Shown: positions 46,622 to 55,746 of the stretch, piece by piece | Layout: every line of letters starts with the position of its first letter | Position numbering within the stretch: position 1 is the first letter of the stretch | Assembly: GCF_007474545.1 (NCBI RefSeq) | Contig: NZ_VKOG01000001.1 | Location: 806,001-870,000, forward strand | Reading direction: 5' to 3' | Length of the DNA stretch: 64,000 bases | Source of the DNA: Chryseobacterium binzhouense | GTDB lineage: Bacteria; Bacteroidota; Bacteroidia; Flavobacteriales; Weeksellaceae | The notes under the pieces: model-generated | The model's input: the letters and a program-made list of their open reading frames with translations, nothing else | Database searches by the model: none | What the model was told of the DNA's origin: nothing | Translations under genes and position numbers: made by a program

Positions 46622-47455
46622 ATGAAAACACAGAACAAGTCAGACGCTAAGTCAGAAGTTCCGCAGGAAGGTCTGTTTCCTGAAATTATTCGAGAAAATT
46701 ACAGAGGAAGCGATAAATTACTCAACAAAAAAGCCCTGATTTCCGGTGGAGACAGCGGAATCGGACAGGCGGTTGCAGTACATTTTGCAAGAGAAGGAGC
46801 TGATGTTGCCATTATCTATAAAGAAAGCGATGACGATGCTAAAGAAACCCAGAAACTGGTAGAAAAAGAAGGTAAAAAATGTCTCTTGCTTAAAGGAGAT
46901 ATTTCCAAAAAAGCTTTTAGGAATAAGTGTCTGGATAAAATTAAAAATGAATGGGAAACATTGGATATTCTCGTCAATAATGCTGCAATTCAGTTTCCGA
47001 AAAGTGATGTTGATCAAATTACTGATGAGCAGATTAAAGAAACTTTTGATGTCAATATACTTTCAATGATTTCTTTTACCCGCGATTCTTTAGCATTGAT
47101 GAAAAAAGGCGGAAGAATTATCTGTACAACTTCTGTTACAGCGTATAGGGGAAGCGATCATTTAATTGATTATTCTTCTACCAAAGGTGCAATTGCAACT
47201 TTCGTACGTTCTTTAGCAACAAGCATTGCAGAAAAAGGAATTCTGGTGAATGGAATTGCTCCCGGACCAATCTGGACACCCCTTGTGAAAGAAACTTTTG
47301 ATGATTTGTCAACTTTTGGAAAAGACAATCCGTTAAAAAGAGCAGGACAGCCTTCTGAAGTTGCTCCGGCTTATGTTTTTCTCGCTTCGGAAGATTCAAG
47401 TTTTATTACAGGAGAAATTATTCATATCAATGGAGGAGATTTCGTAGGAGGATAA
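46622..47455 (+). CDS. Short-chain dehydrogenase/reductase, YghA-like
   Basis: The start is the ATG at 46622; a TTG six bases earlier is less likely. The 277-residue product has the cofactor motif ISGGDSGIGQAVAVHFAREG, the NNAA motif in DILVNNAAIQFP, catalytic Ser in TTSVTAYRG and the YSSTK active-site pair. The N-terminal 40-residue extension (LFPEIIRENYRGSDKL) is typical of the YghA/YhdF group. It uses NAD(P)H on an unknown carbonyl or alcohol. Confidence 0.92.
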   Translation: MKTQNKSDAKSEVPQEGLFPEIIRENYRGSDKLLNKKALISGGDSGIGQAVAVHFAREGADVAIIYKESDDDAKETQKLVEKEGKKCLLLKGDISKKAFRNKCLDKIKNEWETLDILVNNAAIQFPKSDVDQITDEQIKETFDVNILSMISFTRDSLALMKKGGRIICTTSVTAYRGSDHLIDYSSTKGAIATFVRSLATSIAEKGILVNGIAPGPIWTPLVKETFDDLSTFGKDNPLKRAGQPSEVAPAYVFLASEDSSFITGEIIHINGGDFVGG

Positions 47456-47484
47456 ATTAGTTTGTAGTAACCAAATATTATTAA

Positions 47485-47913
47485 ATGAAAAAATTACATT
47501 ACGAAATAAAAATAAATGCCGAACCGGAAAAAGTGTGGACTACACTTTGGGAAGATATGCATTACAGGCAATGGAGTTCTGCTTTTTGTAAAGGATCATT
47601 TTATCAGGGAACTTTGGATGAAGGGTCAACCGTAAAGTTTTTTGACCCTGAAAATAATGGAATGTTTAGCAGAGTGATAAAAAATATTCCCAATCAGGAA
47701 ATGGTTTTTCTTCATCAGGGTGAAATTCATGATGGGATTGAAATTCCTCAGGATTGGGAAAACGCTACGGAATCTTATATTCTGGAAGAAACTGAGAACG
47801 AAACAGTTTTGAAGGTTGAAGTAAATTCTTCCGAAGAATTTGAGAGTTTTTTTGAGGAAGCGTTTCCAAGAGCATTGCAAAATGTGAAAAACCTTGCAGA
47901 AAACCAGCTTTAA
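47485..47913 (+). CDS. SRPBCC family protein
   Basis: A 142-residue START-like protein: LHYEIKINAEPEKVWTTLWE at the start, a central sheet (TVKFFDPENNGMFSRVIKN), and a closing helix (FFEEAFPRALQNVKNLAEN). It is a close relative of the next gene (both share the KVW-T/D-LW pattern), suggesting tandem duplication. Ligand unknown. Confidence 0.88.
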   Translation: MKKLHYEIKINAEPEKVWTTLWEDMHYRQWSSAFCKGSFYQGTLDEGSTVKFFDPENNGMFSRVIKNIPNQEMVFLHQGEIHDGIEIPQDWENATESYILEETENETVLKVEVNSSEEFESFFEEAFPRALQNVKNLAENQL

Positions 47914-47938
47914 TTTACAATATCTAAAACAAATAATT

Positions 47939-48382
47939 ATGGAAACTCTATCGTACGAAATTATTATCAACGCTTCTAAAGAGAAAGTATGGGATGTTCT
48001 TTGGAGCGGAAATACCTATGCTGAATGGACTCAGTTTTTTGGCGCAGGTTCCCAAATGAGAACGGATTGGAAAGTAGGAGGAAAGACCTATTTTGTGAAT
48101 GCTGAAGGTGAAGGAATGGTTTCTACCATTGATAGTCTCGAAAAACCTGATCAGATTATTTTTAAGCATTTGGGAATGGTTGATAAAGAAGGAAATGAAG
48201 ATACTCAAAGCAAAGAAATTATGGAATGGAGCGGATGTTTTGAAAAATATATCCTGATTGATTATGAAGGAAAAACAAAACTTCATGCCGAGGTACAGAC
48301 GCATAAACAATGGGAAGATCACATGAATTCGGGATTTACACAAGGTTTAGAAGTCGTAAAAAGACTTGCAGAGTCAAACTAA
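47939..48382 (+). CDS. SRPBCC family protein (tandem paralog)
   Basis: A 147-residue START-like protein; the ATG at 47939 (METLSYEIIINASKEKVWDVL) is preferred over the frame from 47894, which overlaps the previous gene. It is similar in layout to its neighbour, with YAEWTQFFGAGSQ and HMNSGFTQGLEVVKRLAES. Ligand unknown. A terminator closes the cluster after it. Confidence 0.88.
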   Translation: METLSYEIIINASKEKVWDVLWSGNTYAEWTQFFGAGSQMRTDWKVGGKTYFVNAEGEGMVSTIDSLEKPDQIIFKHLGMVDKEGNEDTQSKEIMEWSGCFEKYILIDYEGKTKLHAEVQTHKQWEDHMNSGFTQGLEVVKRLAESN

Positions 48383-48403
48383 TATGGCTTGAATATTTTA
48401 TAT

Positions 48404-48434
48404 AAAGAGGTTTTCCCGAAAAGCCTCTTTTTTT
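48404..48434 (+). terminator. Terminator after the SRPBCC pair
   Basis: AAAGAGG pairs with CCTCTTT around a 13-base loop, followed by a T run. Confidence 0.85.
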
Positions 48435-48489
48435 ATTTATCTTTAAAAAATATTGTCGTATAGATGATGATTATCAAAATTATAAAATC

Positions 48490-48945
48490 ATGAAATTGTT
48501 ACTCATTCTTTTCATCACCTTTATTGCCGCACTTTTAGGAACCAAAATTTTTCAGGATAACTGGGATTTTCTCTTTTCAGGAAACCTGGGCATGGCAGTT
48601 TTCATCATTTTCACAGGATTATCTCACTTTAAATTTCAAAAAGGAATGGCAATGATGATACCTGATTTTATTTCGGCAAAGATGTTTTGGGTTTATTTTA
48701 CAGGAATTCTGGAAATAGCAGCGGGAATAGGATTAATGATCCCTTCTTTAAGAATGATGACGGCAATATTTTTGATTATTTTTTTGATATTGGTATTTGT
48801 TGCAAATATTAATTCTTCTCAAAAAAACATCAATATTTTCAAAGCAGATTTTTCAGGACCTGGTATGAATTATTTATACAGAGAACGCATCCCTATGCAG
48901 ATTATCCTTATTTTGTGGACTTGGTTTTTTGGAATTTATCTGTAA
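48490..48945 (+). CDS. DoxX-like membrane protein
   Basis: A 151-residue protein with four hydrophobic helices: MKLLLILFITFIAALLGTKI, VFIIFTGLSHFKFQKGMAMM, YFTGILEIAAGIGLMIPS and a C-terminal LILWTWFFGIYL. The arrangement is that of DoxX/YphA-like proteins. Role unknown. Confidence 0.78.
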   Translation: MKLLLILFITFIAALLGTKIFQDNWDFLFSGNLGMAVFIIFTGLSHFKFQKGMAMMIPDFISAKMFWVYFTGILEIAAGIGLMIPSLRMMTAIFLIIFLILVFVANINSSQKNINIFKADFSGPGMNYLYRERIPMQIILILWTWFFGIYL

Positions 48946-48974
48946 TTAATGATAATAATCATAAATAGCCTTGC

Positions 48975-49006
48975 CCGATTTTAATAAGGTTGAAATCGGT
49001 TTTTTT
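48975..49006 (+). terminator. Terminator upstream of purB
   Basis: CCGATTT pairs with AAATCGG across an 11-base loop, followed by seven T. It ends the DoxX-like unit. Confidence 0.8.
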
Positions 49007-49033
49007 CAATTTTCAACTCTCGCAGAAATTCTT

Positions 49034-49041
49034 TATTTTTG
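49034..49041 (+). promoter_or_regulatory. -7 box of purB
   Basis: TATTTTTG fits TAnnTTTG and lies 26 bases before the purB ATG. Confidence 0.5.
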
Positions 49042-49067
49042 CATATCTAAAAAAGTAAAAGTAAAGA

Positions 49068-50495
49068 ATGAATTCCTACAAAAATCCATTGGAAGAACGC
49101 TACTCCAGTGAAGAAATGTTATTTAACTTCTCACATAACAACAAATTCCAAAATTGGAGAAAGCTTTGGATTGCTCTTGCTGAAATCGAAAAAGACCTTG
49201 GTCTTGACATTACAGATGAGCAAATCGCCGAATTGAAAGCCAATGCAGAAAATATCGATTACGAAAAAGCGGCAGAATATGAGAAGAAATTCCGTCATGA
49301 TGTAATGGCTCATGTTCACGCTTATGGTGACGTAGCACCTTCTGCAAAAGGAATTATTCACTTGGGAGCAACTTCCGCATTTGTAGGAGATAATACCGAT
49401 TTAATTCAGATCCGTGACGGACTTTTAATCTTAAAGAAAAAGTTGGTGAACGTAATGAAAAATCTTTCAGATTTTGCCATTCAATATAAAGATTTACCAA
49501 CTTTAGGATTTACACACTTTCAGCCGGCTCAGTTAACGACTGTCGGAAAAAGAGCAACACTTTGGTTGCAGAGTTTGGTTCTTGATATAGAGGAACTTGA
49601 TTTCTTTTTAGAAACTCTGCGTTTCAGAGGTGTGAAGGGAACAACGGGAACAGCAGCAAGCTTCTTGGAGCTTTTTAACGGAGATTATTCTAAAGTTAAA
49701 CATTTAGATAAAGAGTTGTCTAAAAGATTTGGTTTCGAGAAAGTTTTCGGAGTTTCCGGACAGACTTACGACAGAAAAATTGATGCAAAAGTTGTGGCTT
49801 TATTGGGAAATATCGCTCAGTCGGCTCATAAATTCACCAACGATTTACGTCTTCTTCAAAATCTGAAAGAAATTGAAGAACCTTTCGAGAAAAACCAGAT
49901 CGGTTCATCGGCAATGGCTTACAAGCGTAATCCGATGAGAAGCGAAAGAATCGGAGCATTGGCAAAATATGTAATGTCTTTAACGACAAGTTCTGCAATG
50001 GTCGCTTCAACTCAGTGGTTCGAAAGAACTTTAGATGATTCTGCAAATAAGAGATTGACGATTCCTCAGGCATTTTTAGCGGTTGATGCGATTCTATTAA
50101 TCTGGAACAACGTCATGAACGGAATTGTGGTGTATCCAAACAGAATCAACAAACATATTATGGAAGAATTGCCGTTTATGGCGACAGAATACATCATTAT
50201 GGAAGAAGTGAAAGCCGGTGGTGACCGTCAGGAAATCCATGAAGTAATCAGGGTTCATTCTATGGAAGCGTCCAAAAAAGTAAAAGAAGAAGGGAAAGAA
50301 AATGACCTTATTGAAAGAATCTTAAATGATGATTCTTTAAAATTAGATAAATCAAAATTAAAAGAAGTGCTTGATCCTAAAAACTTCATCGGTTTTGCAC
50401 CCATTCAGACGGAAGAATTCATTGCCAATGAAGTTCAGCCGATTATTGATGCCAACAAAGATTTGATAGGATTGGAAGCTGATCTTAAAGTATAA
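49068..50495 (+). CDS. purB: Adenylosuccinate lyase
   Basis: A 475-residue fumarase-superfamily enzyme. The signature loop is GSSAMAYKRNPMRSER near residue 284. The catalytic His lies in HDVMAHVHAYGD, with TSAFVGDNTDL and TLGFTHFQPAQ forming the other active-site walls. It acts twice in purine synthesis (SAICAR to AICAR, adenylosuccinate to AMP). purL lies 1 kb further on, with a mobile insertion between. Confidence 0.97.
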   Translation: MNSYKNPLEERYSSEEMLFNFSHNNKFQNWRKLWIALAEIEKDLGLDITDEQIAELKANAENIDYEKAAEYEKKFRHDVMAHVHAYGDVAPSAKGIIHLGATSAFVGDNTDLIQIRDGLLILKKKLVNVMKNLSDFAIQYKDLPTLGFTHFQPAQLTTVGKRATLWLQSLVLDIEELDFFLETLRFRGVKGTTGTAASFLELFNGDYSKVKHLDKELSKRFGFEKVFGVSGQTYDRKIDAKVVALLGNIAQSAHKFTNDLRLLQNLKEIEEPFEKNQIGSSAMAYKRNPMRSERIGALAKYVMSLTTSSAMVASTQWFERTLDDSANKRLTIPQAFLAVDAILLIWNNVMNGIVVYPNRINKHIMEELPFMATEYIIMEEVKAGGDRQEIHEVIRVHSMEASKKVKEEGKENDLIERILNDDSLKLDKSKLKEVLDPKNFIGFAPIQTEEFIANEVQPIIDANKDLIGLEADLKV

Positions 50496-50552
50496 TTTAA
50501 TATGCAGTCTTTTTGGCTGCATATTTTATTTAATTTTTGACTTACGATTTAA

Positions 50553-50571
50553 TTTATTCCGTAGGAATAAA
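50553..50571 (+). repeat. REP-like palindrome 1
   Basis: TTTATTCCGTAGGAATAAA, arms around the fixed centre CCGTAGG, followed by the tail ATCTGTGTAG. Confidence 0.85.
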
Positions 50572-50603
50572 ATCTGTGTAGAAAGTTAGTTGCTGTGAGG
50601 GCG

Positions 50604-50620
50604 GCATTCCGTAGGAATGC
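50604..50620 (+). repeat. REP-like palindrome 2
   Basis: GCATTCCGTAGGAATGC, followed by TATCTTTGTA; same centre and orientation as copy 1, 33 bases upstream of the transposase gene. Confidence 0.85.
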
Positions 50621-50652
50621 TATCTTTGTAAAGATGATGAAAATAAAATTTT

Positions 50653-51126
50653 ATGCCCAACACCTATACACAAATTTACATTCAGGTTGTTTTTGCTACA
50701 AAAGGACGTGTTATTAAAATTAAATCAGAGGTACGAGATGAAATTGAGAAATATATTTGTGGAATATTTCACAATAAGAAACAAAAGGTATTAGCAATTT
50801 ATGCAAATCCTGATCATTTACATATCTTTTTCAGTTATAAAAATTTGCAGATTACAATTCCTGAATTGATAAAAACGGTTAAGATTGAGTCGACAAATTT
50901 TATAAATGAGAAAAAACTTTGTTTAGGCAAATTTTCCTGGCAGGAAGGTTACGGTGCTTTTTCTTATGCAAAGAGTCAGAAGGAAAAAGTTATCAATTAT
51001 GTTATGAATCAGGAAAAGCATCATTTAAAAAAGAGTTTTAAAGAAGAATATCTTGAAATGTTGAATGCTTTTGAAATTGAATTTAAGAACGAATATTTGT
51101 TTGAATTCTATGATGCTGGAGAATGA
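50653..51126 (+). CDS. IS200-like / REP-associated tyrosine transposase
   Basis: A 157-residue single-domain Y1 transposase. The metal-binding HUH motif is His55-Leu-His57 (NPDHLHIFFSY). The family motif SWQEGYGAFSY spans residues 95-105, and the likely catalytic Tyr is Tyr116 in INYVMNQEKHH. All key residues are present, so the enzyme could be active. Related enzymes cut single-stranded DNA next to hairpins. Seven palindromes sharing one centre surround the gene, as expected of a REP-type system. No accessory tnpB is present. Confidence 0.93.
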   Translation: MPNTYTQIYIQVVFATKGRVIKIKSEVRDEIEKYICGIFHNKKQKVLAIYANPDHLHIFFSYKNLQITIPELIKTVKIESTNFINEKKLCLGKFSWQEGYGAFSYAKSQKEKVINYVMNQEKHHLKKSFKEEYLEMLNAFEIEFKNEYLFEFYDAGE

Positions 51127-51151
51127 TTTGTAAGATGAAAAGAAAAAAATA

Positions 51152-51168
51152 GCAGTCCTACGGACTGC
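51152..51168 (-). repeat. REP-like palindrome 3
   Basis: GCAGTCCTACGGACTGC, the inverted orientation (centre CCTACGG), so its tail reads to the left on the minus strand. It starts 26 bases after the transposase gene. Confidence 0.85.
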
Positions 51169-51202
51169 CTCATCCTTACAAACGGGATTTCTACACAGAT
51201 AT

Positions 51203-51218
51203 GATTCCTACCGGAATC
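51203..51218 (-). repeat. REP-like palindrome 4
   Basis: GATTCCTACCGGAATC, inverted orientation, with the conserved tail seen as CTACACAGATAT on its left (minus-strand ATATCTGTGTAG). Confidence 0.8.
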
Positions 51219-51245
51219 AGCTTGCGGCAATCGTAGTAAAAGAAA

Positions 51246-51260
51246 CATTCCGTAGGAAGG
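51246..51260 (+). repeat. REP-like palindrome 5 (imperfect)
   Basis: CATTCCGTAGGAAGG with one outer mismatch, followed by TTATGTGTGTAGCAA, a variant of the shared tail. Confidence 0.75.
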
Positions 51261-51296
51261 TTATGTGTGTAGCAAGAAATGAATAGGATCAGATTT

Positions 51297-51313
51297 GCAG
51301 TCCGTAGGACTGT
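51297..51313 (+). repeat. REP-like palindrome 6
   Basis: GCAGTCCGTAGGACTGT, followed by TATCTGTGTAGCAAA. Confidence 0.85.
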
Positions 51314-51348
51314 TATCTGTGTAGCAAACAATAAGTATCAATGAATTT

Positions 51349-51365
51349 GCAGTCCGTAGGACTGC
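51349..51365 (+). repeat. REP-like palindrome 7
   Basis: GCAGTCCGTAGGACTGC, perfect arms, followed by TATTTAATC. The 51127-51457 spacer otherwise holds only AT-rich DNA leading to purL. Confidence 0.85.
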
Positions 51366-51457
51366 TATTTAATCAATGGTTTAATGATTTTAAATCAATG
51401 TCAATTAAATTTGACAAAAAAATAATTAAAATAAATCTAATAAATATCTGACATCTA

Positions 51458-54400
51458 ATGTCTCAAAACAAAAGAATTTTCGTAGAAAAAAGAGGAATTT
51501 TCGATGTAGAAAGTCCAAAAATTTTTGATGAAGTAAAAGCGGTTATTCCGTCCATCCAAAAAGTAAAAGTATACAACGTGTACGATATTTTCGGATTAAA
51601 TGACGGTGAATTCGAAAAGGTAGTCAACAGCACTTTCGTAGATCCGGTTACTGATATTTTAATCGAAGAAAATCCTGCACAGGGAATTTATTTCGCATTG
51701 GAATTTTTGCCGGGACAGTACGATCAGCGTGCAGATTCCGCGCAACAGTGCATCGCTTTATTGACTGGAAATGAGAAATCTAAAGTAAGAAGCGGAAAAC
51801 TGATCGAGTTCGAAGGAGTTTCCGAATCTGATTTAGCAAAAATCAAAGACCTTTTAATCAATAAAGTGGAATCTCAGGAAAAAGATTTAACCATTTTAGA
51901 TATTCCTGCGGAAGAAACGCCGTCAAAAGTGATTGTTCACGAAGGTTTTATCAGTTTTGATGATGCTCAGTTAGAGGAATTTTTTAACAATCACGGTTTT
52001 GCATTAGGTTTAGACGATTTGAAATTCATTCAGGAATATTTTAAATCTGAACAAAGAAATCCAACAGAAACTGAACTTAAAGTTTTAGACACCTACTGGA
52101 GCGACCATTGTCGTCACACAACATTTGAAACAGAGTTGTCAAATATTGAATTTGAGGGACAGTTTAAACATACATTAGAGACCATTTTCAATGATTATAT
52201 TGAGAAAAGAAAATTCTTAGGACGTGAATTGAAACCTATTTCCTTAATGGATCTGGCGACCGTTTGCGGAAGATATTTCCATAAAACAGGTCAGTTGGAG
52301 AACTTGGTGGTTTCTGACGAGATCAACGCCTGTACAATCCAGATTGAAGCGGAATACGACGGTAAAAAAGAACCTTGGTATTTATTATTCAAAAATGAAA
52401 CACACAATCACCCGACAGAAATTGAACCTTTTGGGGGTGCTTCAACTTGCTTAGGGGGTGCAATCAGAGATCCTTTGTCCGGACGTTCTTTCGTTTTCCA
52501 AGCGATGAGATTAACCGGTGCTGCAGATGTCTTGGAACCGGTTGACAAAACTTTGCCGGGTAAATTGCCTCAAAAAACAATCACAAAACAGGCTGCAAAT
52601 GGCTATTCTTCTTACGGTAACCAAATCGGTTTGGCGACTACAATGGTTTCTGAAATTTATGATGAAGGCTACAAAGCGAAAAGAATGGAAGTTGGTTTCG
52701 TTGCCGGAGCCGTTCCTGTAGACTGGGTAAGACGTGAAAAACCTGCAAATGGTGATTCCATCATTATTTTAGGAGGAGCGACTGGTCGTGACGGTGTTGG
52801 TGGAGCAAGCGGAAGTTCGAAAGAACAGGACGAAACTTCGATTCACACGATGAGTTCTGAAGTTCAGAAAGGAAATGCCGTTGAAGAGCGTAAAATCCAG
52901 AGATTATTCAGAAATCCTGAAGTGACGAGATTGATTAAAAAGTCTAATGACTTCGGAGCGGGAGGTGTTTCTGTAGCTATCGGTGAAATTGCTGATTCTT
53001 TGGAAGTTAATTTGGATGTTTTACCTTTAAAATATGAAGGTTTGAACGGAACCGAGCTTGCTATTTCTGAATCTCAGGAAAGAATGGCAGTTGTGGTTGA
53101 ACCAAAAGATAAAGAACAGTTCATCAAGTTCTGTGAAGCTGAAAATATTGTGGCTGTTGAGGTTGCAAAAGTGACAGATTCCGGAAGGATGCAGATGTTC
53201 TGGAAAGGTGATAAAATTGTTGATCTTTCGAGAGCGTTTTTAGATACGAACGGTTGTTCAAAAAGTCAGGAAGTTAAGATTACTCACTTGAATGAAGTAA
53301 AAGAAGAAACTCTTGCATTCAATGAAGAGAATTTTTTAAAAGTATTAAGCGATAAAAATGTTGCTTCTCAAAAAGGATTGCTGGAAATGTTCGATTCATC
53401 AATCGGTGCAACTACAGTTGCGATGCCTTTAGGTGGAAAATATCAGCAGACTTTGATGGAAGGAAGTGTTCAGACATTGCCGATTATCGGAGCAAAAGAC
53501 ATCGAAACCGTTTCTTTAGCGAGTTGGGGATTTGATGCCGAAATTTCTAAGCAGAATTCTTTACTGGGAGCTTCTTATGCCGTGGTTGAAAGTGTGGCGA
53601 AAATCGTTGCGATGGGTGGTGATTATAAAAATATAAGATTCAGTTTTCAGGAATATTTTGAAAAGTTAGGTCAGAATCCTGAAAAGTGGGGGAAACCTTT
53701 AGCGTCTCTTTTGGGTGCTTATGATGCTCAGATTAATTTTGGTTTAGCGGCAATTGGAGGTAAAGATTCAATGAGTGGAACGTACCAGGATTTGAATGTT
53801 CCGCCAACCTTGATTTCATTTGCTTGTGCCAATGGAGAAAAGAAAAATATCATCTCTCCGGAATTTAAACAGGCAGGTAATAAACTGTATTTCTTCAATC
53901 ATATTCCGCAGGAAAACGGACTGCCAAACTATAATAAACTGAAAGCAGTTTACGAGTTAATTTTCGAAAATATCAAAGCTGGAAAAATCGTTTCTGTGAA
54001 AACTGTAAAAGATGGTGGAGTTGCAGTTGCTTTGGCAAAGATGAGTTTTGGAAACAGATTGGGAGCTGACATAAATATTGCTGATGAAAACATTTTACTA
54101 GCTAAAAATATTGGTAGTTTAATTATAGAATCGACTGAAGAATTAAGTTCTTTTGAACTTCAATTAATTGGTGAAGTTAAAAATTCAAATATCCTAAAAA
54201 TCAGTAATTTTAGTTTTGAAATCGAAAAATTACTTGAAGCAAATGTAGTTACTTTTGAAAACCTATTTCCAACCGTTGAAAAAGAAAAAATTACGGTTAA
54301 AATTGATGAGAAATTAAACTCGATCAATCCAAGAAATATCATTATCAAGAAACACGGATTGGCGAAGCCGAGAGTTTTCGCACCTGTGTTTCCGGGAACA

Positions 54401-55156
54401 AACTGTGAGTATGATACATTGAATGCCTTTGCAAAAGAAGGGGCAATTGTCAACAGTTTACCATTGAAAAATATCAATCATCAGCTGCTTGATGAAAGTA
54501 TTGATGCATGGATTAAAAAAATTAAACAGTCACAAATCTTAGCATTCTCCGGAGGGTTTTCTGCGGGTGACGAACCGGACGGTTCTGCGAAGTTTATCGT
54601 GAATGTTTTGAAGAATGAAAAGATGAGAAATGCCGTTCACGAATTGCTTGACAGGGACGGAATGATTGTCGGAATCTGCAACGGTTTTCAGGCATTGGTG
54701 AAATCAGGATTGCTGCCTTATGGAAGAATTAAGGATTTGGATGAAAATTCTCCGACTTTAGCTCACAATGCTATCAGAAGACATATTTCTCAGATGGTGA
54801 ATGTGAAAGTATTGAATGACGAATCGCCTTGGCTGAAAGGAATGAAAGATCAGGTATATACAATTCCTATTTCTCACGGTGAAGGGCGTTTTATAGCTTC
54901 GGAAGCGGAAATTCAGAAGTTGTATGAGAACGGACAGATTGCCACGCAATATTTGGATTTAGAAGGAAATATTGCTCACGGAATGCCGTTTAATCCAAAT
55001 AATTCCTTATTCGGGATTGAAGGAATAACATCTCCTTGCGGAAAGATATTTGGCAGAATGGGTCATCCAGAACGTTTTGCAGAGGGACTGATGAAAAACA
55101 TTCCAACTGTGAATTATCACAATATCTTTAAAAATGGGGTGGAGTATTTTCAGTAA
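51458..55156 (+). CDS. purL: Phosphoribosylformylglycinamidine synthase, long single chain
   Basis: A 1232-residue enzyme combining the synthetase and glutaminase parts. The N-terminal PurS-like domain is followed by the linker (DTYWSDHCRHTTFETEL), two ATP-binding AIRS-like halves (NETHNHPTEIEPFGGAST; GGKDSMSGTYQDLNVP), and a C-terminal class I glutaminase with nucleophile Cys1074 (GICNGFQALV) and SHGEGRF, MGHPERF motifs. It turns FGAR, ATP and glutamine into FGAM in purine synthesis. Confidence 0.97.
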   Translation: MSQNKRIFVEKRGIFDVESPKIFDEVKAVIPSIQKVKVYNVYDIFGLNDGEFEKVVNSTFVDPVTDILIEENPAQGIYFALEFLPGQYDQRADSAQQCIALLTGNEKSKVRSGKLIEFEGVSESDLAKIKDLLINKVESQEKDLTILDIPAEETPSKVIVHEGFISFDDAQLEEFFNNHGFALGLDDLKFIQEYFKSEQRNPTETELKVLDTYWSDHCRHTTFETELSNIEFEGQFKHTLETIFNDYIEKRKFLGRELKPISLMDLATVCGRYFHKTGQLENLVVSDEINACTIQIEAEYDGKKEPWYLLFKNETHNHPTEIEPFGGASTCLGGAIRDPLSGRSFVFQAMRLTGAADVLEPVDKTLPGKLPQKTITKQAANGYSSYGNQIGLATTMVSEIYDEGYKAKRMEVGFVAGAVPVDWVRREKPANGDSIIILGGATGRDGVGGASGSSKEQDETSIHTMSSEVQKGNAVEERKIQRLFRNPEVTRLIKKSNDFGAGGVSVAIGEIADSLEVNLDVLPLKYEGLNGTELAISESQERMAVVVEPKDKEQFIKFCEAENIVAVEVAKVTDSGRMQMFWKGDKIVDLSRAFLDTNGCSKSQEVKITHLNEVKEETLAFNEENFLKVLSDKNVASQKGLLEMFDSSIGATTVAMPLGGKYQQTLMEGSVQTLPIIGAKDIETVSLASWGFDAEISKQNSLLGASYAVVESVAKIVAMGGDYKNIRFSFQEYFEKLGQNPEKWGKPLASLLGAYDAQINFGLAAIGGKDSMSGTYQDLNVPPTLISFACANGEKKNIISPEFKQAGNKLYFFNHIPQENGLPNYNKLKAVYELIFENIKAGKIVSVKTVKDGGVAVALAKMSFGNRLGADINIADENILLAKNIGSLIIESTEELSSFELQLIGEVKNSNILKISNFSFEIEKLLEANVVTFENLFPTVEKEKITVKIDEKLNSINPRNIIIKKHGLAKPRVFAPVFPGTNCEYDTLNAFAKEGAIVNSLPLKNINHQLLDESIDAWIKKIKQSQILAFSGGFSAGDEPDGSAKFIVNVLKNEKMRNAVHELLDRDGMIVGICNGFQALVKSGLLPYGRIKDLDENSPTLAHNAIRRHISQMVNVKVLNDESPWLKGMKDQVYTIPISHGEGRFIASEAEIQKLYENGQIATQYLDLEGNIAHGMPFNPNNSLFGIEGITSPCGKIFGRMGHPERFAEGLMKNIPTVNYHNIFKNGVEYFQ

Positions 55157-55182
55157 GAACTAGCCTTAAAATTATAGTTTTT

Positions 55183-55212
55183 ATCCTAACGGGTTCAAAA
55201 ATCCGTTAGGAT
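55183..55212. terminator. Hairpin between purL and dgkA
   Basis: ATCCTAACGG and CCGTTAGGAT form a perfect 10-bp stem between the two convergent genes. The T-runs are weak, so efficiency is uncertain. Confidence 0.5.
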
Positions 55213-55578
55213 TTAAAACAGATTCGCAAAGACATATTTCCAATAAACTATCATTCCAACAGCTACAGAAAGTACTGCTGTCAAAATAACTGCTCCTGCT
55301 GAAATATCTTTGATAAAACCAATTCTTTTATCAAATTCCGGCTGAATAAAATCGCAGATTTTTTCTATGGCTGTATTGAATATTTCTGCCGCCAAAACGG
55401 CAAAAGAAACAATGAGAATGAAAATTGCATCAGTTTTGGATAATTGAAGGTAAATAATGAGAAAAATATTAGCAGCAAATGCCAACAGTTCAAGCTGAAA
55501 ATTTCTCTCGGATCTGATCATTAAAAAAAGACCACGAAAAGCATTCAGAAAACTTTTATGAAGAGGCGGTTTGCGCAT
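55213..55578 (-). CDS. dgkA: Diacylglycerol kinase, DgkA type
   Basis: A 121-residue membrane protein with three hydrophobic helices. The family signature is AAEIFNTAIEKICDFIQPEF followed by DISAGAVILTAVLSVAVG. In Gram-positives and many Bacteroidota, this type phosphorylates undecaprenol or diacylglycerol to recycle lipid carriers. It lies opposite to purL and dnaN. Confidence 0.93.
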   Translation of the reverse strand: MRKPPLHKSFLNAFRGLFLMIRSERNFQLELLAFAANIFLIIYLQLSKTDAIFILIVSFAVLAAEIFNTAIEKICDFIQPEFDKRIGFIKDISAGAVILTAVLSVAVGMIVYWKYVFANLF

Positions 55579-55718
55579 TTTTGTTATAAAATAAGTCTTT
55601 TTAAAGGGTTTTTAGATATCATTCTTCTATCTTGCAATATTCTGCATCAAAGATAAACTTATTTTGATGTTTGTTAATAACTCGTTATATTATTTTTCTT
55701 TATCTGTTTTCTATTTGT

Positions 55719-55726
55719 TATATTTG
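55719..55726 (+). promoter_or_regulatory. -7 box of dnaN
   Basis: TATATTTG fits TAnnTTTG, 20 bases before the dnaN ATG. Confidence 0.5.
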
Positions 55727-55746
55727 TAAAAACTTATTTTAAATCT

